Assembly: GCA_028564675.1 (NCBI GenBank) | Contig: JAOVVO010000005.1 | Location: forward strand, 1-64,000 | DNA length: 64,000 nt | Origin: Onchocerca lupi | Taxonomy: Eukaryota; Nematoda; Chromadorea; Rhabditida; Onchocercidae | Direction of reading: 5' to 3' | Part shown: piece after piece, positions 40,147 through 51,176 of the stretch | Numbering within the stretch: position 1 is the first letter of the stretch | How the letters are laid out: the number at the start of each line of letters is the position of its first letter | The notes under the pieces: generated by a model | Told to the model about the DNA's origin: nothing | The model's input: only the letters and a program-made list of their open reading frames with translations | The model's database searches: none | Made by a program: the position numbers and the translations under genes

Positions 40147-40909
40147 GTCGGGGACATCAGAAACCAAAATATTTTTATAAATACGATGAATTGATCGAAG
40201 TAATTTATATTACAGGAATATCTTGGGAAAACCAATTTAACTTCTGAAACATAAATTTCAAAACAAATAAATCACTAATCAAATCTAACATTTAATAATG
40301 TGAAATTCTCAAATTAATCACAAACAAATAAATCATTAACCAAATCTTACATTCTGATCGTATGAGATTTTGAAAAAACTCTAAACATATAAATCATCTT
40401 TCTGAACCCTCATTTTGAGATCATGTGAATTTTCAAATAATTGTAAATATTTTAATTAAACTGTTGTTCTGTAACTTCCGGTTTGATGTGAATTGCTTGA
40501 AATATTTGTCTTACCATCAGATAACCAAATTCTTAATCTCTGAGCTTCGGTACAGATGTAAATTGTCTAAACTATTGAAAATATCTCCGACTATATAAAT
40601 CATAAATGATCGTTATCAATTTAGTTTAGTTCGAATCCAATCAAAGAAGAAATCTTCCAGTCCCAATAAAATTTCCTCAAAAGTTTCAAATCAACCCGAC
40701 GAACTCAATTAACCAAAACTCAATAAATTCTCCTATCATCTACAAAACAAAAAATATCCATTGTACCACCAATATTCTCTATAAATTGCATTGCATGTAC
40801 TTGCAGCAATACACTACGTCATAACAAAATCTTTCTCAATAAACAAATTCTTCTGCCTAATCAACCAATCTCTAATTTTTCCAAACAAAAAACTTCCATG
40901 ACAATTGCA
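40147..40909 (+). repeat. 3' long terminal repeat
   Basis: Diverged direct copy of 32930-33710. It begins near AGTCGGGG and ends ...CAATTGCA. It lacks about 20 bp relative to the 5' copy and carries an extra segment around 40495-40520. Confidence 0.8.
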
Positions 40910-41773
40910 GTTATCTTCAAGTACATTTTTCATTCAGCTAAAACTACAAAATATTCACTCAAAGATCATCCTCTCCCTATCATTCCAGAAAGAACTTGCT
41001 GGCGCGGAATTCAATAAGCAGAAATACAATTTTAGTAAAAACATTTTCATTAAAATGCGAATAAAAAAGAGATAGTTGCAGAAACATCATTAAGGTGAAC
41101 AAGTTGAACTAATTTTAATTCATCAGGAAATCAAAAACGTGTGATCACTCGCACCATTTTGTTTGTTAAAAAATATCACCTATTAAGCTATCAAATTTAA
41201 TTCTACTGTATAAGCATAAACCAAAAATGTATACATGATTATCTCAAAACTTGCATTCCTAAAAATTGTATTCATGAAAATTGAAAGTTTATCACAAAAC
41301 TCGTAAGCTTCTAATTATACTATAGTTCTAGAAGTTTGACTTTAACTAAGTTAATAATTTAATGTACAAATTAATTTGGGTTGTGCCCTGCAGATGCATT
41401 TCAAAAAATAAAAAAAATACTATGAAAGTTTGAAAAGCTTTCATAAGATTTTTATTTTAATAATGGAATCTACAAAAATTAAAGAGCATAAAATTTATAA
41501 TATAAATATAAAATTGAAATAAATGCATTATTCCTTTTTCTTTCCTGTTCAATAAAAATAACGAATTTGCCATTAAACTGAACAAGATAAATCCAATGAG
41601 TTGAGCTACTACCAGCAAAATTTCTCAATTTTAAGATCATTCAGTACTTTTTCTTAATGAAATTCTAACAAATGATTCGAGAAAAAACGAAACCAGAATC
41701 AACGATTCCTGATCCATGTAAACATCGAGACAAATCACAATTATTGTTTGTTCCAATAATTGCATTTACGATA
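40910..41773. other. Intergenic spacer between retrotransposon and atg-10
   Basis: AT-rich, with no coding segment seen. It would hold the 3' untranslated region of atg-10 (minus strand) at its right end. Confidence 0.5.
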
Positions 41774-43305
41774 TCATTTTTTCACAAATATTTCATTTGA
41801 TAGCGGTAATAAATGCAAAAGTGAGCCGAAAATTGATAACCAGCTGGAAAAATTACGATCACTCAGAAAAATTAAGAAGTCACTAAAATCAAAAACTCAT
41901 ATATAAAATTTCTCTATCTCTTCAAATCTAAAGTGTAATACAAGAAAAATAATATGTAGCACTTTTACCACTATAGTAAAATATTTTTTATAAAAATTTG
42001 TTCTTATATTTTTACACTGCTTGTTAATTTTTAAATACCTAGAAATTGTAAGTTTAAGTTTTCTTATTATCTTCACTTAAATAAATCTTTAATGTAACGA
42101 AGCAAATAAAGTAATTTACCTAATAACGTAATTATCGTAGCGGACATTTTTCATGAGATCTGCTGTCCTACAGGGATGAAAATGGTAGAAAAGAAGGTTG
42201 AAAATAGGATGCTCGCGTTGAGATATTGAAGTTAAACAATCTGCCAATATTGCTTTCTTTTTATCAGCAGGCATCAATTCCAAAATTTCCTCTATGCTCA
42301 ATAAAGCACCGGCTGTAACAAAATCATTGTATTTTTCTTACGTGACTTTTACGCGTAAATCTCATGCATTTACGTCTGTTTTCAACAAAATCTACTTTTT
42401 AAAATGAAACCAATGTTTTTATAGCTTTTGAAAACGCAAATAACGTTAGACTTTTTGTTTAAATTATGAAACATGTGCATCAGAAATTTCACCTGTTACT
42501 TTACGGCATAATTTCAAGAATAAACAATCATGAAAAGAACTAAAGTAGCATTTCTTGTAAGCTCAACCAATGATCCAGTGTTGAAATTTTCTGTGCTATA
42601 TATATATTAAACTGACTTCGGAAATAGATATTAAAATGACTCCTATGAGTTATTAAAGTGCAGTCATCACTGGCCTTTAAAAAGTAGCAATTAATAGAAA
42701 TAAAATAAAAAAGAACTTTGTCGACTGAAGATAAACCACAATACGGGAACTTCATAACTTTCGCTATAAGTAATATGAAATGTACGTAAAATCGTTTCGC
42801 CATTCCATTCCATTACTGAACTGTTTGATAAAAATTGTCCATTTCTGTACTGAAAAATTAAAAATCTCTTTTTTCTGAACGGAAATAAAACAGGCTCTAA
42901 TTAATATTTTTTAAACTGCCAAAATCAAAATTTTATCCAATTTATTTCTTTATCAAAATATATAGTCGAGTAGGGGTTCTCTTCTCCAACTGAAACAGTA
43001 TATATGCATGTTGTGTATTAAAAAAAAAAGATAAATTCTGAGAATAATCATTTTATTTTCAATGATTATATTTTTCTGTTGGATGATTTTTCGAATGTTA
43101 AAAAGAACTTTTGCAATCTCTATAAAGGAAGATATTTTTCTAGTGAAAGCCTGAACAAATGTGATAAAGTTTGATACTACAATTTCGAAAATTTAAAAAA
43201 AAATACATCATTAAATTGCCACTGATATCTCAGATCCAAATCCGCTGTCTTCTCAACAAGTTCTGTAATATTTCGATTGAATGTTGCCTTGCTTATTGTC
43301 CCCAT
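41774..43305 (-). CDS. atg-10: ATG10, E2-like ATG12-conjugating enzyme
   Basis: Complete minus-strand gene of four exons: 43207-43305, 42717-42849, 42120-42312 and 41774-41843 (99+133+193+70 = 495 nt, 164 residues). All junctions are in phase with good splice sites (TTTTTCAG, TTGTTACAG, TTTTCCAG; donors GTATTT, GTTCTT, GTAAAT). In sequence order the protein shows MGTISKATFNRNITELVEK, YSESYEVPVLWF, SISQREHPIF, FHFHPCRTADLM and ISWLSIFGSLLHLLPLS. These match the ATG10 family pattern of S.SYQVPVLYF, QQEHPI, HPC..(D/N).FM and SWLSI.GP..GL..PLS. The Cys of HPC is the family's catalytic cysteine, which carries ATG12 before transfer to ATG5. The start is the first in-frame ATG after an upstream stop. 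It is shorter than vertebrate ATG10 (about 220 residues). Confidence 0.93.
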
Positions 43306-43478
43306 TATTGCTTCAATCAACCAATTCTTGCGAAATAATTCAAATAAAGATTAAAAATACCAGTATTTTAGTTGCACATTTAATTTCTGCCTTTTTGAAA
43401 TCAGAGTTTACCTGCAGTTATTTTTAAGTTGAATTTTAAAGCATCAACAGTTATTTAAAGTCGAATTCATCACGGCCT
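43306..43478. other. 5' flank of atg-10
   Basis: This 173-bp stretch separates the atg-10 start (minus) from a short plus-strand ORF. It should contain the atg-10 promoter. No TATA box or clear spliced-leader acceptor (TTTCAG) was seen on the minus strand close to the ATG. Confidence 0.35.
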
Positions 43479-43655
43479 ATGACAACACGACCACCAACTC
43501 CACCACTTGCTGATTACAGTTATAGGCAAAACAAGGAACCGGAAATTGTTTCCGGAAGAATGTTGTCACAAGTGGCATGCAACGATAATGAAACCAACAT
43601 TCTTTTAGAATGTTGTATGCTCGGACATTTTGAAAGCGATAATAAATTTGAGTGA
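43479..43655 (+). CDS. Small ORF, uncharacterised, divergent from atg-10
   Basis: This 58-codon ORF starts MTTRPPTPPLADYSYRQNKE and ends GHFESDNKFE before TGA. Its composition looks protein-like, and it starts 173 bp from atg-10 in the opposite direction. The complementary strand is also open over 43477-43890 (137 codons), so at most one of the two is likely real. No domain is recognised. It may be a first exon or may be non-coding. Confidence 0.25.
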   Translation: MTTRPPTPPLADYSYRQNKEPEIVSGRMLSQVACNDNETNILLECCMLGHFESDNKFE

Positions 43656-44159
43656 AGAAACATAAGCCACTTAGATTTAGCAATTCTGAGAATTCTATTA
43701 GATAAATAGAATCAGAAAATAGATGTTCTGCTGGAAGTATAACAACATGAAATCTAAAAGGAAATTCTGATGGTGGAAAGTCTTTATAAACGTAATCAGG
43801 GAATGAACAACAGAAATATGAGAGGAAGAGATTCGAGAAGAGATGCCACTTACAATAAAGCATTTGAGTTTTTGACAAAAATGAAATCACGATCGCATTC
43901 CGAGCATGTTAATAATAAGGAGAGAGGTCATAGGTAACAAGTCAATCATGCATTCACAGATAACATTTTCCCTCATTTCGCATCAATTTGCAATCAAAAG
44001 CATGAAATATATGGATGTAAATATAGGAAGGAAATCGATTACGTTAGTAAACTTCAAACTCCATTGTAAGAACACAACAACGGGAATCCAACCAACATTC
44101 CTTACACACTAAATACACATACATAATAACATTTAGACATCGGCACACTCACACTTAAA

Positions 44160-44256
44160 TTATACAAACACACATACACATATACACACACATACATACA
44201 CACACATACACACATACACGACACAGATTACATACGTACATACACAGATCGATGAA
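44160..44256. repeat. ACAC/ATAC microsatellite
   Basis: Imperfect run of ACAC and ATAC units (CACACATACACATATACAC and similar) between about 44160 and 44256. It has low complexity and forces repetitive ORFs on the minus strand. Confidence 0.85.
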
Positions 44257-45487
44257 TAAACAAACTGTCCTCCTCTTGCAGTATACGCATCGGAATTAAA
44301 ATTCTCATCTCCTCTAAACATTACGATGTTCATTTGTGAGTTTGTGCTCTGTTTTTGTGAATTTATGAGAAATTCAAGCTGTTCCCGACTTGAAAACTGT
44401 TTTAAGGTAAAGCTGTAGAGAGAAAAGGAAAACAAGTAAGTATCTGTCTGTCGAATTTATCAATTTATTTCAAACTGTCAATTTACAACTGAGGGATGTG
44501 AATGTGATATATAAATATCTGAGTTTTCTGATAATTTTGAACCGAATTTCTTTCGATAATTTTTTACACGTTCATGATAGCGATCGCTGCTGATCAGACA
44601 GGATAAGATTGCAAAATGTTTATCAGATATTCCATATTCGTCCTACTGGCGACATTACCTAAATAGAGAAATAAATTTTTCAGCATGAGTAAATGATGTT
44701 GATTCGTCTTCAGCGTAGTGATATGGCTCATTTCCTGATGTTACCAGAGATCCTAAAAGTTTAGTACTTGTGAATCCATCTGTTTGATAAGGATTTATAC
44801 GGTTCCTGATAATCAAACCATACCATAAGCAAGTTCATCTTTCGTCTTTTTTTCATTTTTCCGTTATTTTTGTTAGTTAGTAGTTTATCTTTCATTATAG
44901 ATCTTGAGTATTCGTTGATTAATTATGCCTGCCCTGATTGACATTTTTTTTACATCATATATTATCAGTAAGTGTTGTGCAATTTATTGAATTATAAAGA
45001 TCAGTAGAAAAATAAGGATGGAAAGATTATCTTCGAACTGTCTTTATCGAGATTGTGTTCTTTCAGTGTGATTGTTTATAAAAATAGTTCCGGATTCAAA
45101 AGTTCATGGACAAAGAAGATTAACAGACAGATCAATGATATTTGTAGCGAATATAGGAAAAAAGTTGATGATGATAATGATATCTGTCTATATGATATCA
45201 CATATCTTACGTATACCGAAAACTAAAACTATTCAAATTTTGAGTCACTTTCTCGCTCTGTGGCCACAAAAAAAATTCATATTGAATTAGATATTTCTCG
45301 ATTTGCATAAATTATGCATTATTGATACTCATATGTAATCTTTGTTACCGTCTAACTGCAGTTGAAGAAAATCTGCTGAATTATGAGGTCAATATAGTTT
45401 TGTATAAAATTCTATGATCGGTACTGGATGAAATTTTGTTGACGGAAGAATTGATGACCTTCAAATTTATCTAATTTTCCTCCAAAC

Positions 45488-45724
45488 ATTCGTTGACAAT
45501 GATTGATGCTTATTGATACGATCGTAGGCGCAAATTACACAGCAATTATTATCCTATAAGAATGGTTTTTGTTGATCGGAATCGAATTGAAATATTTCCT
45601 AATAAATATTCGTTGAAAATGATTGATGGTATTGATACAGTTATAGGTGCAAATTACACAGCAATTATTATCATTTAATGATGGTTTTGTAAATCTGAAT
45701 CGAATTGAAATGTTTCGTAATTAA
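45488..45724. repeat. 120-bp tandem duplication
   Basis: Copy 1 is 45488-45607 and copy 2 is 45608-45724. Both start ATTCGTTGANAATGATTGAT and share GCAAATTACACAGCAATTAT and GAATCGAATTGAAAT. Copy identity is high, with a few substitutions and small indels. No coding content. Confidence 0.8.
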
Positions 45725-48700
45725 GGCTAAATTTTAGGAATATTTAGGAATAGAAAGAAAAATCGAAAAGTTTTGAGTGATTGGGATGTGTTTCGTGAAT
45801 TGTGAATAGTATTCAAACTTTCAATGAGTGTGAAAGGAATGAAAAAAAAAATCTTGGAGTTTTTGTCTCTATAATCGTTTTTGCAATATTAAATTAAATT
45901 GTTAGCTGTAATCCATTTTCATCATTCATTTTTTTTTCTTTTTTTTTATATTTCTTATTTTCATTGCTTTAGTCCATGAACAAGAAGATGTATTTCACAT
46001 TCTCACTTCTCATTATTTCTCTTACTTCGCACATCAATGATGGATTAAATCCTTGGATCTGATGTATTTGCAGCATTTTGTGTTTAAATTTCAGCACCAC
46101 TTGTTTCATATTAATTATATCCAACTTTCTCTGCTCATTTTGTTTTTATTCAGGAATATTGACTGAAGTTAAGTTTTGAAGTTTAAGTTTATTATAAAGC
46201 AAAGCTTTTATTTTTACACTAAAGTAGTCTTTCAGCCAGTCGTCTGAATCAGTATTGAGTGCCCCTCCATTCTCTTTATTTTGACTTGAATATTTATTCC
46301 ACAATTATCAAGTATCACTTCAAAATTGACTGTCAATACCATTCAGTAATTGCTAGTGATGATGAAGGGGATGAATGAAATATACGGTGGCTTTGCATCA
46401 CGCAGTACATCATTTATAATGCTAACCTTGGCCACTATTTCATGCATTTCTATCAATTTGTATTCTTAATTTAAATATTTCCCCGATAGACTTGAAATCC
46501 TTATTGTAAAAGCACATGCACTTTTAGTGATATTTGCATTGACATTCTCCGAATTTTACCTTTTACCATTAATATATCCTGCACTTGCATGCCTTTCAGC
46601 ATTTTTGCATTTGCTGTTGTATTATTTCTTAAACTATTCATAAATCACTGCGCACATAGAAATATGCAGCATTGCTAATTAGCATTCCCATAGGATGGCA
46701 CTGCAATATGAGTGTCCTTTTAACATTCGCACTCTTGCTGTCCCCTCATGTAGCTTTGGTCATTTTATGCTGTTCGAAACACTCAACTCTTCCCCAAATT
46801 AAAATTTGCAAGGAATGTCCCCAAGTACTGGAAGCCTCTGCTATTGTCCACTTGCAGGCCAAAAAGTTGTTAAGTAGAAACGAAGTGCTGCTCTGTGCTC
46901 CACAGTGTTAACAACGAAAATTAAATATTATGAATAGAACAAGTAATAAATTAAAGTGGTGAAAATTCCAAGATTTCCTCTCATTTGAATTATTTGCTAT
47001 CTTGAAGAGAAATGTGATAGAGTGAAGTAGAAAACTGGTGCAAAAGTTAAAATTTATAAAAGGTTCACTGTTTCAGATCAATAGATTTGTCGATTAACTA
47101 GAAGATTCAGCTTTATTAATTAATCTTTTTCATTGCATATAAAAGTCTTTGATTATTTGGACTTTCTATCCGTTTAAATTTGATTGTAAAATCTATGCAA
47201 AATATCAAATAATCTCTTACTTTCAAAAATAATTGTTAAAGATTATTCAAATTTCTTGAAATCCCAATCGATTTTCGAAAATCGTTAGAGCTTTTACAAT
47301 ATCGCTGAATGTATCTCATTGTAAAAGTAGAGCTGTAAAAGATCATTTAGGGGTTTCCTGAAATACTAAGTGTCTAATATTCCGATCGATGATAGTGAAT
47401 TTACGCTAATTCCTGTTTTTCAAATTATTCGATGGTTTTTTAATTTGTTTGAAAAATCAAGGAAAATGATAAATTTCTTCAAAAATAAAACTTATCAGGA
47501 CAATCAGTAGATATTTAGAAGTTAAACACACAGAAAAGCGATCAATCTTCGTGAAAAGGATAGAAAGGACAAAGAAACTCTTCAACTTCTGCAAAGCAAG
47601 GAAGTTAGTTGTTTCCATGGATTTTAAGCCCAAATAATTGTTAGCCAAGTTCTTTCTATCAGGCCGCATCTTTAGATTCCTTCTGTTTCTCATTCTGAAC
47701 GTATTACTTATAATGGCCTCTTACTATTAATCTACTTAACAAACCCGTAATGCCGTTTATTTTAATCCATCATAACATACATTCGAACAGCTTTATTATT
47801 ACTTTTTCCCTCCCTTTTATCATCAAAAGTTATAAATTTGTATAATCTACAGAAATTTTGAGTGCAGAATTTCCAATATATCTTCCGTTTATCTTTTAGC
47901 TTATTTCCAGATCTCTTAATGCCTTCATCAGAACTACTCACAAAGCTGACACCTTCGGTAATGAAACATAAATCAAGGTATTGACTTTTACGTTTAATGG
48001 GACCTAATGACAAGTATAAATATTGCTACTAAAAACCTAGAATATTTCAAGTCAGATCGACTGAGAATTCAAATTTTTTTTTTCTTTTTTTTAAATTCAC
48101 ATCTTTCTGGATCTTCATTTTCAATTTGACAGTATTTGTTTGTACAGCAAGACGAAAGCAAGAGATGTAATTTTCGCTAGCCTTTATAATTTTATTAATG
48201 AAACCCAAAGATCAAAAAAGTATCGCGATTTGAAACGGAAAGGAAAGATGCCACCTGTTGAAAGTAGAGATAGTTAAAGTTAACACTAAAAGATTAAAAA
48301 TATATATAGTTATACATGTTTTAAATGGTAAAGAGAATTGGAAGACATTCCCGTTGAAAAAGCAATATAAATCAATATGAAATCTGAAATCAAGGAAATG
48401 TTGAAATAGTTACGAATATAAATTATGATAACAACTGATGAATCAAATCAAGAAAAGTTGAAAACAAAGTTTAGCTGTTTCAAAATGAGTATGTTTACTG
48501 TTCGAATTAATCCAAGCAACTGTTTGCGAATAAGTTGCCATATGGAATTTGACTTGAATATGAGTGGTTCGGAACTTATTCTTTCATTTTTAAAATAATA
48601 TAATCTACTGTGGCATTATTTTTTGATTATTTTGTTTGAAATAAAATACATAAAAATACTGTGAGAAGTGAAGTGAGAAAAATTTCGATTGATCGCTCCC

Positions 48701-51150
48701 TAAATTTTAAATTCCTATCTGTGTCATCGTAACATCACGCTTTATGGAAAAAATAAGAAAGCTGATAGTTACTAATTTTGAATAAAATTTGATGTTATTT
48801 ATTCTTATCCTTATTTGATAACAATTGATGTTTTAGAGATGAATCTCTCTACTAATCCTAGAAATCTATAAATCGAAATAGGCTCCATATAATTTTTTTT
48901 ATTTCATAATTTTAGTTCATTCCATAATCCCATTTTTTATTTAGTAGAATATTTTAGGATACTGCTACTGCTACATTTCACTTTTTTCCTTTGTCGGCCA
49001 GATTTGTGTAATTTAATCCGAAAACAAAGGTTATTTCATTAATTAAATAGATTACTCACACTGAGAAATATAAGGCGGCATTCTTTGATATCAGTAATAT
49101 CATACGTATAACTTTATATACCGTAAAGGAAAAGTGAAGTTTTTTCTATGCAGCATTTCCTAATCTCCTCTCATACCTTTTCTTGGTTCGAAAATATTGA
49201 GTGATGAATCATAATGTTTTGTGAACATAAACTTGTCGTCTTCGAACTGTTTGATAAGATCTTTTGGCAATTATAGGCAAAATTTGTCGTGTCACCTCGA
49301 TGACGCTTTTCTTGAAATGCCATAGTATTAAATTAGCTCGCTGCTAATAATTCAGTGGTAATGAATGTATTCAGGACTTAGAATGCAAGAAATGGCAGGA
49401 TCAGCGATCAGCAAGACAATCTTGAAATGGTAAATTTGATAGAATGGATGCTTATTACACATGTAATCATTGGCAAATAACATTTAAATACAACTTGTAT
49501 TTCTTTCTCTCTTTCTGTCATTTCTATCTTTTTTAAAATGATAACAATCTTGTGTATTAAACTTCAAACAAAGTTTACATCGTTGGAGAGATTATAAATA
49601 GCATAATTCATTTTACATTGCTACATTCTGTGATATTCATAGCGATGTAAAATAGCTTAAGATTAATAAAATAATCTTACCAAAGATTTGTATCATTCTG
49701 TGCCTTTTATTTATTCTTTTCTATCATTCATTCAAAGAATGTTAATTTTTTCGCCATTTCTCAAATTTAATTATTTTTGTTGAAGTCGAAAATTGCATTT
49801 TTGTTTAAAAATGAAAAAACTTTTTTGTAAATCTAATTGCTTTATTCGATTAACATTCTAGAATTATGAATTCGACGTTATTATAGATATTCATATTTAT
49901 GAAGTTGATTGACAAACGGAAGATTTCAACTAATGAATGTATTTCAGCAATCTGTATTCATAAGTTTGATTTGTCATTTCAAGTTAATTTATTTCTTTCT
50001 AATAGTCGAATGAAATGTTTATCGTTATTAGATGTTTTTCCAATCGAGTTACTGCTGATTTTATAATCCGAAATCCTATTAACTTTCTCTGAAATCCTAT
50101 AGTAACAAGATATTTCCGCAAATTAGGAGCTTGTAATTCCGTAAATTTAAATCAATTTGATATTATTTTCATATAATCGAGATATGATCTAATGATTATA
50201 TTTTAATCTCTCAAGCTGACTGCCGTAATTTAACAAAAAATAAAAAAAAGATATCATTAAAGTAAATATATGATGGGAATTCGAGGCGTATTTATTAACA
50301 ATTTCATCTTTCTTTTGTTGTCATCCATTCATATGTTAATTATATAAAAGTTCAATTAGAAAAATGCTGAGAGGAAGTGGGGAGAGAATGATAGATAGGT
50401 GAAATAAGCTAATTACTTCGTGAAGCACCTTTTTTCTTTTTTCCATCGTTTTAAGTTATTCGTCATAAAGGATATCAGAGAATGGATTATTCGAAATTTC
50501 TGATGGTAATATTATGATAGTAATATTATATCCATAAGTTTTGATTCGACAGTTTCGTTTCTAGAAATGATTTTTTTCGAAAATTAATAAAGTCTGCTCT
50601 AAATATACTCATACATAGCAGTAATATTAATAAATTTAATGATAAAAGTGCTTTCATTCTGCCAACCATGATTTTGTTAGAGAATTCTCGAAACACGAAA
50701 AAGTATAAATCAGCTTTTCCAAGGATTTATTTAATTTCTGTTTGAAATCTTGCGTAGCTTTATTTCAGATTTGTTTTTCCGATGATTTTTGCATTATTTT
50801 GAAATAGAGTTTGGAGAATCATTATTTGGCGAATCATTTTTATTTAGGCAACGATTTGCTTTAATTTGCGTTGTTCTGCTTTTTTATATAAATCTTCCGA
50901 TTTTGAAATATTTGGGAGCGGGTATTTTGTGAATTTAATCTTCGAAATTTTCTTGTAATGACAGATTTGGATTGTCCTACTCTTGACGATTCGGTTGCAA
51001 TCTTTTCTTTTTCATGCTGGATTCAAATCAATAATACTGGAAAAGGAAGGTGATGGATGATGCATAGTCGATGTAAAAAATGAAATTTTCGTTATTCGTT
51101 TATGTTTTTACGTTAGCATTTAGCAAGAGAATATTTTTGTAATAGTTTTA

Positions 51151-51157
51151 TTTGCAG
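51151..51157 (+). promoter_or_regulatory. vab-9: Candidate spliced-leader acceptor of vab-9
   Basis: TTTGCAG lies 19 nt before the vab-9 ATG, with no upstream coding exon needed. This is the usual spacing for SL trans-splicing in nematodes. Confidence 0.55.
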
Positions 51158-51176
51158 AAAAATTGAACGAATTTGT

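Larger units (their letters stand above)
32930..40909 (+). mobile_element. Decayed BEL/Pao-type LTR retrotransposon
   Basis: About 8 kb bounded by two direct repeats of 760-780 bp (32930-33710 and 40147-40909), with gag-like and protease-like remnants in the same orientation between them. The gag piece (WSVNKLQEF, LIQRNEEV) and the protease piece ([16 protein letters not shown]) match the style of BEL/Pao polyproteins. Reading frames are broken by stops and frameshifts, and the reverse transcriptase and integrase cannot be recognised, so the element is dead. The two LTRs differ at many positions, so the insertion is old. Flanking GATAT (32925-32929) and GTTAT (40910-40914) could be a mutated 5-bp target duplication. 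Later insertions or rearrangements are nested inside (third LTR-like copy, tandem repeats, fold-back repeat). Confidence 0.8.
43656..51150. other. Gene-poor region upstream of vab-9
   Basis: Apart from the microsatellite and the 120-bp duplication, I see no supported gene. A less AT-rich patch at 46660-46915 has a 79-codon plus-strand ORF (MLISIPIGWHCNMSVLLTFA ... LLCAPQC), while its minus strand reads VEHRAALRFYL before stops. Neither can be assigned; a decayed mobile element is possible. The 5' regulatory DNA of vab-9 should lie at the right end. Confidence 0.45.

Noticed and set aside
43477..43890. 137-codon minus-strand ORF upstream of atg-10
   Set aside because: No splice sites join it in phase to atg-10, no recognisable domain, and the opposite strand is also open and has a more natural composition.
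44160..44435. Minus-strand ORF with a Cys-Val run
   Set aside because: The run is translated from the ACAC/ATAC microsatellite.
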